A stretch of DNA of 9,215 nt from Prevotellaceae bacterium (GTDB lineage: Bacteria; Bacteroidota; Bacteroidia; Bacteroidales; Paludibacteraceae), in NCBI GenBank assembly GCA_031290375.1, contig JAITNR010000270.1:1-9215 (forward strand), given 5' to 3'. A program made the position numbers and the translations under genes. Below the pieces are notes generated by a model that saw only the letters and a program-made list of their open reading frames with translations, did no database searches and was not told where the DNA came from. Positions 5,519-9,215 of the stretch are shown here, one piece after another. How positions within the stretch are numbered: the first letter of the stretch is position 1; every line of letters begins with the position of its first letter.

Positions 5519-8500
5519 CTATTTTTTCTTCTTGGTTGATTTACTTTCTTTTTTCAGTATGTCATAAGCCAGTGGCGATGCCACGAACACGGTTGAGAGC
5601 ATACCTGCTACCACTCCTGCAAGCATTGCAAAGATAAATCCACGAATTACTTCACCTCCAAGTATAAACATTGCCAGCAACGTAAGAACCACCGTAAAGG
5701 TAGTACTGAATGTACGGCTCAATGTTTGGTTGAGCGACAGGTTCATTATGTCGGCAATATCACGTTTGGGATAAAGTGCTTGATTTTCGCGTACACGGTC
5801 GAAAATTACCACCGTATCGTTGATTGAATAACCAATAATAGTCAGTATCGCAGCCACAAACGACTGGTCAATTTCAAGCGAAAATGGCATTATGGAATAG
5901 AACAGCGAATAACAACCAATAGTAAACAGGGCATCGTGTGCGAGGGCGACAACACCGCCAACGGAGAACGCATAGTTTCTGAAACGCAGCAAAACGTACA
6001 GGAAAATCCCTATCAGCGAAATAATTACAGCCCATATTGCTTTTGTTTTCATATCGCCTGCAATAGTAGGTCCTACACTGCTCGAACTTTGAATCCCCAA
6101 CGCACTTTTGTCATCAGTGTCCGAAAGTTGATATGCTCCGTTATTTACAGTATATCTGTGTACAAACATATCCTGTGTAATCTTTGTATTTAAAAACGGT
6201 TTCAATCCGCTGTAGAGCATCAATTCTACCTTGTCATTGGCGTTTTCACTGCCATCGTTTTCACTATAGTTTGTAGAAATTCTTACCTGATTTGCATCTC
6301 CCATTGTAATAACGCTCAACTGCGAATTGGGGAATACATCTTCAAGCGTATTGCGGACATTCTCAGCGTCAATCGGCTGTTCGAAACGAACAACATAAGT
6401 TCTGCCACCACTGAAATCAATACCCGGTTTCAAACCTCTGAATGCCAGAGATAAAATACATACAGTCACTAAGGTAATGGAAAGTCCGTAACCGATTTTT
6501 CTTATTTTTATGAAGTCAATATTAAAATTTCTAAACCAATTTTTTGTCAATCCTGTGGTAAATGGTATTTTCCAATCTTTGTCTTTTGAAATCAAATATT
6601 CAAACATAAGACGGGAGAAGAAAATCGAAGAGAATAATGAAGTTGTAATACCGATTATCAGAGTAGTAGCAAAACCTTTGACGGGTCCCGTACCGAGAAT
6701 GAACAGAATAATACCTGTCAACAGGGTGGTTAATTGCCCGTCTATAATTGCCGACAGTGCATTTGAAAATCCCGCCTCTATGGCTTTTTTAAGGTTTTTG
6801 CCTCCCTCAATTTCCTCTCGAATCCGCTCGTATATAAGCACGTTGGCATCTACTGCCATACCGAGCGTCAGCACAATACCCGCAATACCTGGCAATGTCA
6901 GCGTTGCCTGAAATGAGGCTAAAATACCCATCATAAAGAAGATGTTGCCCAGCAAGGCTATATCTGCGATGATACCGGGAACCAAGCCGTAGTAGAAAAT
7001 CATATATAGAAGTACCAGAAAAAATGCCAAAACAAACGAAATCATTCCCTTGCTAATAGCCTCCTGTCCCAGCGAAGGACCAACTACGTCTTCCTGAATA
7101 ATCCTTGCAGGTGCAGGCATTTTGCCAGATTTCAGAACGTTTGCCAAATCCTTTGCCTCTTCAGGTGTGAAATGACCCGAAATTTCCGAATTTCCACCTG
7201 CTATTTCACCCCTGACTGTCGGGGAAGAATATACATAGTTGTCCAGGGAAATTGCGATAGACTTATTTATGTTCGCTTTTGTCAAGCGCGCCCAAGTGGA
7301 CGCACCCTCAGAGTTCATTCTCATACTTACCTTTGACTCGTTTGTAATTTGGTCGAAATCCTGTCGAGCATCGGTAATTACATCGCCCGAAAGGGGAGCA
7401 ATTCCTTCACGGTTCGAGATTTTAAGGGCTATTAAGCCGTATCTGTCGTTATGATCGACATCATTTGCGGGAGAAACAGGCTTTACCGTCCATTGCAGTT
7501 TCAAATTGCGAGGTAATAATCTCTTTACCTGAGGCATATTGAAATACTCCATAATTTTGGCAGTATCCTTAGTTGCCACAGCTCCAAGCTGCGGTCCCAT
7601 CGAACTCCTGCCAAGAATTGCAAACAACGGGTTGTTTTTTACAGCCTGCTGCTGAGCCTTTTCGTCTGCTTGAACATTGGTAGCACTGTCCATTGATTGT
7701 TTCAAGACATCTTTTAAAGAATCGGTTTTTACTACTTCTTGATTTTGAGCTACTTCCGGTGTTTTTGCAACGTCTGCTGTTGTCGTTGAGTCGGCTGTTG
7801 CAACAACATTAATATCACGCAGAGCGGAATTTATCTGTTCCAGAATATTCGACAACTCGGAAGCGTCATACGTTTCCCAAAATTCGAGGTTAGCCGACCC
7901 CTGAAGAAGTTTACGAACACGTTCAGGCTCTTTGATACCGGGCAACTCTACCAAAATTCTACCGTCATTTCCCCCGATTTGTTGAATATTGGGCTGAACA
8001 ACGCCAAAACGGTCAATCCTCGAACGCAATACGTTGAAAGAGTTGTCGATAGCCGATTTTATCTCTGCTCTGAGAACTTCAATAACCTGCTTGTTGGTTG
8101 AACTTAACTGAATTTTTTCCTTTAAACCGATGGTTGAAAAGATAGTTGAAAGACGTGCATTCTGATCAATTTTCTCGAATTCTTCCTGAAAATTGTTCAA
8201 AAAATCACCTGTTTTGCGTTTCTTTGCATTGTCCATTGCTTTTGTAAAGATGTCGGTTTGGTTATACTCCGAAAGTGAAACCAAAACGTCAGGCACGGAA
8301 ATTCCCAAAATTACGTTCATACCGCCCTTCAAGTCCAATCCTAAACTTATTTCCTTTTCTCTGCACTCTTTCAAAGTATAGCCGAGCCATACTTTTTGAC
8401 CTGCGACCGAGTCCATATACTTGTAATACAACTCGTTATCACCTTTGGCAAACTCCTTTGCCTTTTTGCTGTAGCGAACAGTTACAACGCTGAAAGACAG

Positions 8501-8563
8501 GTAAAAGAGGCACACAAGCCCCAAGGCAATAGAAAATATTCTAATAAATCCTTTGTTTTGCAT
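5519..8563 (-). CDS. secDF: Fused protein translocase subunit SecDF
   Basis: SecDF is the proton-driven accessory of SecYEG that pulls exported proteins out on the periplasmic side of the inner membrane. The 1014-aa chain carries SecD first: TM1 (10-27), LGLDLKGG (74-81), the P1 periplasmic domain with SRIDRFGVVQP (181-191), a low-complexity linker rich in T, A, V and Q (about 252-310), PAPARIIQEDVVGPSLG (483-499), and five helices including AVDANVLIYERIREE (570-584). SecF follows: TM7 (689-708), GIDFSGG (714-720), and the membrane block with SINDTVVIFDRVREN (913-927) and SRTFSTTF (949-956). D572, D916 and R950 are the apparent counterparts of the Thermus proton-path residues D340, D637 and R671; the last pair has identical spacing (34). 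The length and fusion are normal for Bacteroidetes. The C-terminus is a lysine-rich tail (KKESKSTKKKK). The gene stands alone, convergent to the transporter gene, without yajC beside it. Confidence 0.97.
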   Translation of the reverse strand: MQNKGFIRIFSIALGLVCLFYLSFSVVTVRYSKKAKEFAKGDNELYYKYMDSVAGQKVWLGYTLKECREKEISLGLDLKGGMNVILGISVPDVLVSLSEYNQTDIFTKAMDNAKKRKTGDFLNNFQEEFEKIDQNARLSTIFSTIGLKEKIQLSSTNKQVIEVLRAEIKSAIDNSFNVLRSRIDRFGVVQPNIQQIGGNDGRILVELPGIKEPERVRKLLQGSANLEFWETYDASELSNILEQINSALRDINVVATADSTTTADVAKTPEVAQNQEVVKTDSLKDVLKQSMDSATNVQADEKAQQQAVKNNPLFAILGRSSMGPQLGAVATKDTAKIMEYFNMPQVKRLLPRNLKLQWTVKPVSPANDVDHNDRYGLIALKISNREGIAPLSGDVITDARQDFDQITNESKVSMRMNSEGASTWARLTKANINKSIAISLDNYVYSSPTVRGEIAGGNSEISGHFTPEEAKDLANVLKSGKMPAPARIIQEDVVGPSLGQEAISKGMISFVLAFFLVLLYMIFYYGLVPGIIADIALLGNIFFMMGILASFQATLTLPGIAGIVLTLGMAVDANVLIYERIREEIEGGKNLKKAIEAGFSNALSAIIDGQLTTLLTGIILFILGTGPVKGFATTLIIGITTSLFSSIFFSRLMFEYLISKDKDWKIPFTTGLTKNWFRNFNIDFIKIRKIGYGLSITLVTVCILSLAFRGLKPGIDFSGGRTYVVRFEQPIDAENVRNTLEDVFPNSQLSVITMGDANQVRISTNYSENDGSENANDKVELMLYSGLKPFLNTKITQDMFVHRYTVNNGAYQLSDTDDKSALGIQSSSSVGPTIAGDMKTKAIWAVIISLIGIFLYVLLRFRNYAFSVGGVVALAHDALFTIGCYSLFYSIMPFSLEIDQSFVAAILTIIGYSINDTVVIFDRVRENQALYPKRDIADIMNLSLNQTLSRTFSTTFTVVLTLLAMFILGGEVIRGFIFAMLAGVVAGMLSTVFVASPLAYDILKKESKSTKKKK

Positions 8564-8681
8564 AATTTTTTTTTATTATTAATGCTTATTATTTTATTTG
8601 TTATTTTAGTTATAATCAAACAGTTACGCAGTTAATTTTATGAAATAAAAAAATACTTCTACCGCGAAAAATTTGAGCCTG

Positions 8682-8712
8682 CAAATTTACATTATTTTTT
8701 TTTAAAATCAAA
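8682..8712 (-). promoter_or_regulatory. secDF promoter P1 (Bacteroidetes type)
   Basis: On the minus strand TTTG (8712-8709), 19 bases, then TAAATTTG (8689-8682) is an exact match to the TTTG-N19-TAnnTTTG consensus for the Bacteroidetes primary sigma factor. Transcription would start near 8675, giving an A/T-rich leader of about 110 bases before the secDF ATG at 8563. The leader has no Shine-Dalgarno sequence. Confidence 0.75.
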
Positions 8713-8722
8713 GGAATTTTTT

Positions 8723-8751
8723 CAAATATAACAAAATTACTTTTGCCTCAA
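8723..8751 (-). promoter_or_regulatory. Possible second secDF promoter P2
   Basis: On the minus strand TTG (8751-8749), 18 bases, then TATATTTG (8730-8723) also fits the -33/-7 pattern, with one base less spacing than usual. It lies 41 bases upstream of P1 and may act as a tandem promoter. In A/T-rich DNA such a match can occur by chance. Confidence 0.35.
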
Positions 8752-9106
8752 CACAAAACAGTGAACAATTCATTTACAATTTTAGCTCAATTTTTTTTAC
8801 CTGCTTTATGACGAGTCGAATTATCTTTATCAAAATTTTGAACCTCTACAATGCGCATCACGCCATAAATTTAGCAAAAACAAATCATTGCATTTTTGCC
8901 AGTAGGGTGGGGTGTAAAAAATGTTTGGTCTGGTAAAAAAAAAATCTCATTCCAAATTTTGCATGGCAAACAACAACTTCTTTTGTCCGTCAGGGCATTC
9001 ATATCAATAGAAAAATGCTTGTTCCGACCAACCAAAGCCTCGCAGACGCTTCACATTAATTCTATCAGTTTGAAAATATTTTTTGGTATAAGCGTTGATA
9101 ATGTCC
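8752..9106. other. A/T-rich stretch without a convincing gene
   Basis: The plus frame 8896-9114 (72 codons) and a 43-codon minus frame (9002-8871) are open, but neither has a recognisable motif or a convincing leader. One hairpin is present: GCAAAAA (8874-8880) with TTTTTGC (8893-8899), extended by CAA/TTG inside, with no T-run behind it. A G-rich patch (8900-8913) stands out from the A/T-rich surroundings. If the gene at the right edge is a transposase, the left end of its element should lie in this stretch or just downstream; I cannot place it without the right end. Confidence 0.4.
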
Positions 9107-9136
9107 TTGTATAGTTGATATTTTTTATTACCTTTG
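9107..9136 (+). promoter_or_regulatory. Promoter of the right-edge gene (Bacteroidetes type)
   Basis: TTG (9107-9109), 19 bases, then TACCTTTG (9129-9136) matches the phylum consensus. Transcription would start near 9143, leaving a leader of only about 13 bases. Unlike other starts in the window, a purine-rich AAGAGGA (9144-9150) lies at Shine-Dalgarno distance from the ATG at 9156. Two direct GTTGATA repeats (9094-9100 and 9114-9120, 20 bases apart) flank the -33 element. Confidence 0.65.
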
Positions 9137-9170
9137 CAGCCAAAAGAGGAATAATATGGAAAATATCAAC
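9114..9170. repeat. 11-bp inverted repeat enclosing promoter -7, ribosome site and start codon
   Basis: GTTGATATTTT (9114-9124) is the exact reverse complement of AAAATATCAAC (9160-9170). The 35 bases between them hold the -7 element, the Shine-Dalgarno-like sequence and the ATG. The left arm lies upstream of the predicted transcription start, so only transcripts entering from outside would contain both arms. Confidence 0.6.
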
Positions 9171-9215
9171 GATTATTTTTGTCCGAATGAAAATTGTAAA
9201 TGTTATGGTTTGCGT
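9156..9215 (+). CDS. N-terminus of a probable transposase with zinc-ribbon start, cut by window edge
   Basis: Only the first 20 codons are visible. The peptide starts MENINDYFCPNENCKCYG and holds three cysteines (C9, C14, C16). A start of the form DYFCPNxxCxxYG is what I remember from bacterial transposases and transposase-like proteins that open with a zinc-binding ribbon, often followed by a helix-turn-helix. The ATG at 9156 is supported by the Shine-Dalgarno-like AAGAGGA and by the promoter just upstream. The family call rests on a short motif. A non-mobile zinc-ribbon protein remains possible. Confidence 0.45.
   Translation, partial: MENINDYFCPNENCKCYGLR

Noticed and set aside
7640..7820. 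Low-complexity stretch in secDF as an insertion or a frameshift
   Set aside because: The frame is continuous, and a variable T/A/Q-rich linker at this place in SecD is common in Bacteroidetes fused SecDF proteins.
8738..8745. TACTTTTG as a rightward promoter element
   Set aside because: It fits the -7 pattern but has no -33 partner at the right spacing, and no rightward gene follows nearby.
8896..9114. Plus-strand open frame of 72 codons, and a 43-codon minus frame at 9002-8871
   Set aside because: No ribosome site, no convincing domain, no promoter match in place. Short frames like this are expected by chance in DNA of this composition.

Overview
The window looks like chromosome from a low-GC member of the Bacteroidetes, probably Bacteroidales. 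Four things point there: secD and secF are fused into one reading frame; the promoters follow the phylum-specific TTTG-N19-TAnnTTTG pattern (near-perfect cases upstream of secDF and of the right-edge gene); most starts lack a Shine-Dalgarno sequence and sit in A-rich leaders; and the first gene is a short lipoprotein with a lipocalin-like pattern.

Layout, left to right. (1) The end of a small lipoprotein gene, cut by the left edge and closed by a hairpin terminator. (2) A ~470 bp stretch without an intact gene. It appears to hold a decayed 3' fragment of xseA (exonuclease VII large subunit) with a perfect 12-bp palindrome embedded in it, followed by a leader with a -7 promoter motif. (3) Three rightward genes: a 329-aa BadF/HgdC-type acyl-CoA dehydratase activase, an 823-aa DUF2229/HgdB-like protein, and a 268-aa ZIP/GufA-type metal transporter. 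The gaps of 69 and 59 bp each carry a copy of the same ~53-bp repeat running up to the next start codon. (4) A convergent leftward secDF gene (1014 aa) with a hairpin terminator in the short gap and one, perhaps two, promoters upstream. (5) A ~400 bp AT-rich stretch with no convincing gene. (6) The first 20 codons of a rightward gene whose product starts with a zinc-ribbon-like motif, probably a transposase; it has its own strong promoter and an inverted repeat around its start.

The most interesting part is region 3. The two proteins together correspond to the back two thirds of the large single-chain activase/dehydratase-like proteins (about 1400 aa) known from anaerobes. Here the chain is split exactly at a domain boundary, the first of the two usual BadF domains is absent, and the two halves are in the same reading frame on either side of a repeat copy. 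The activase keeps the P-loop-like motifs and both [4Fe-4S] cysteines with HgdC spacing, so it is probably functional. The substrate is unknown. I see no CRISPR array, tRNA, rRNA or complete mobile element.
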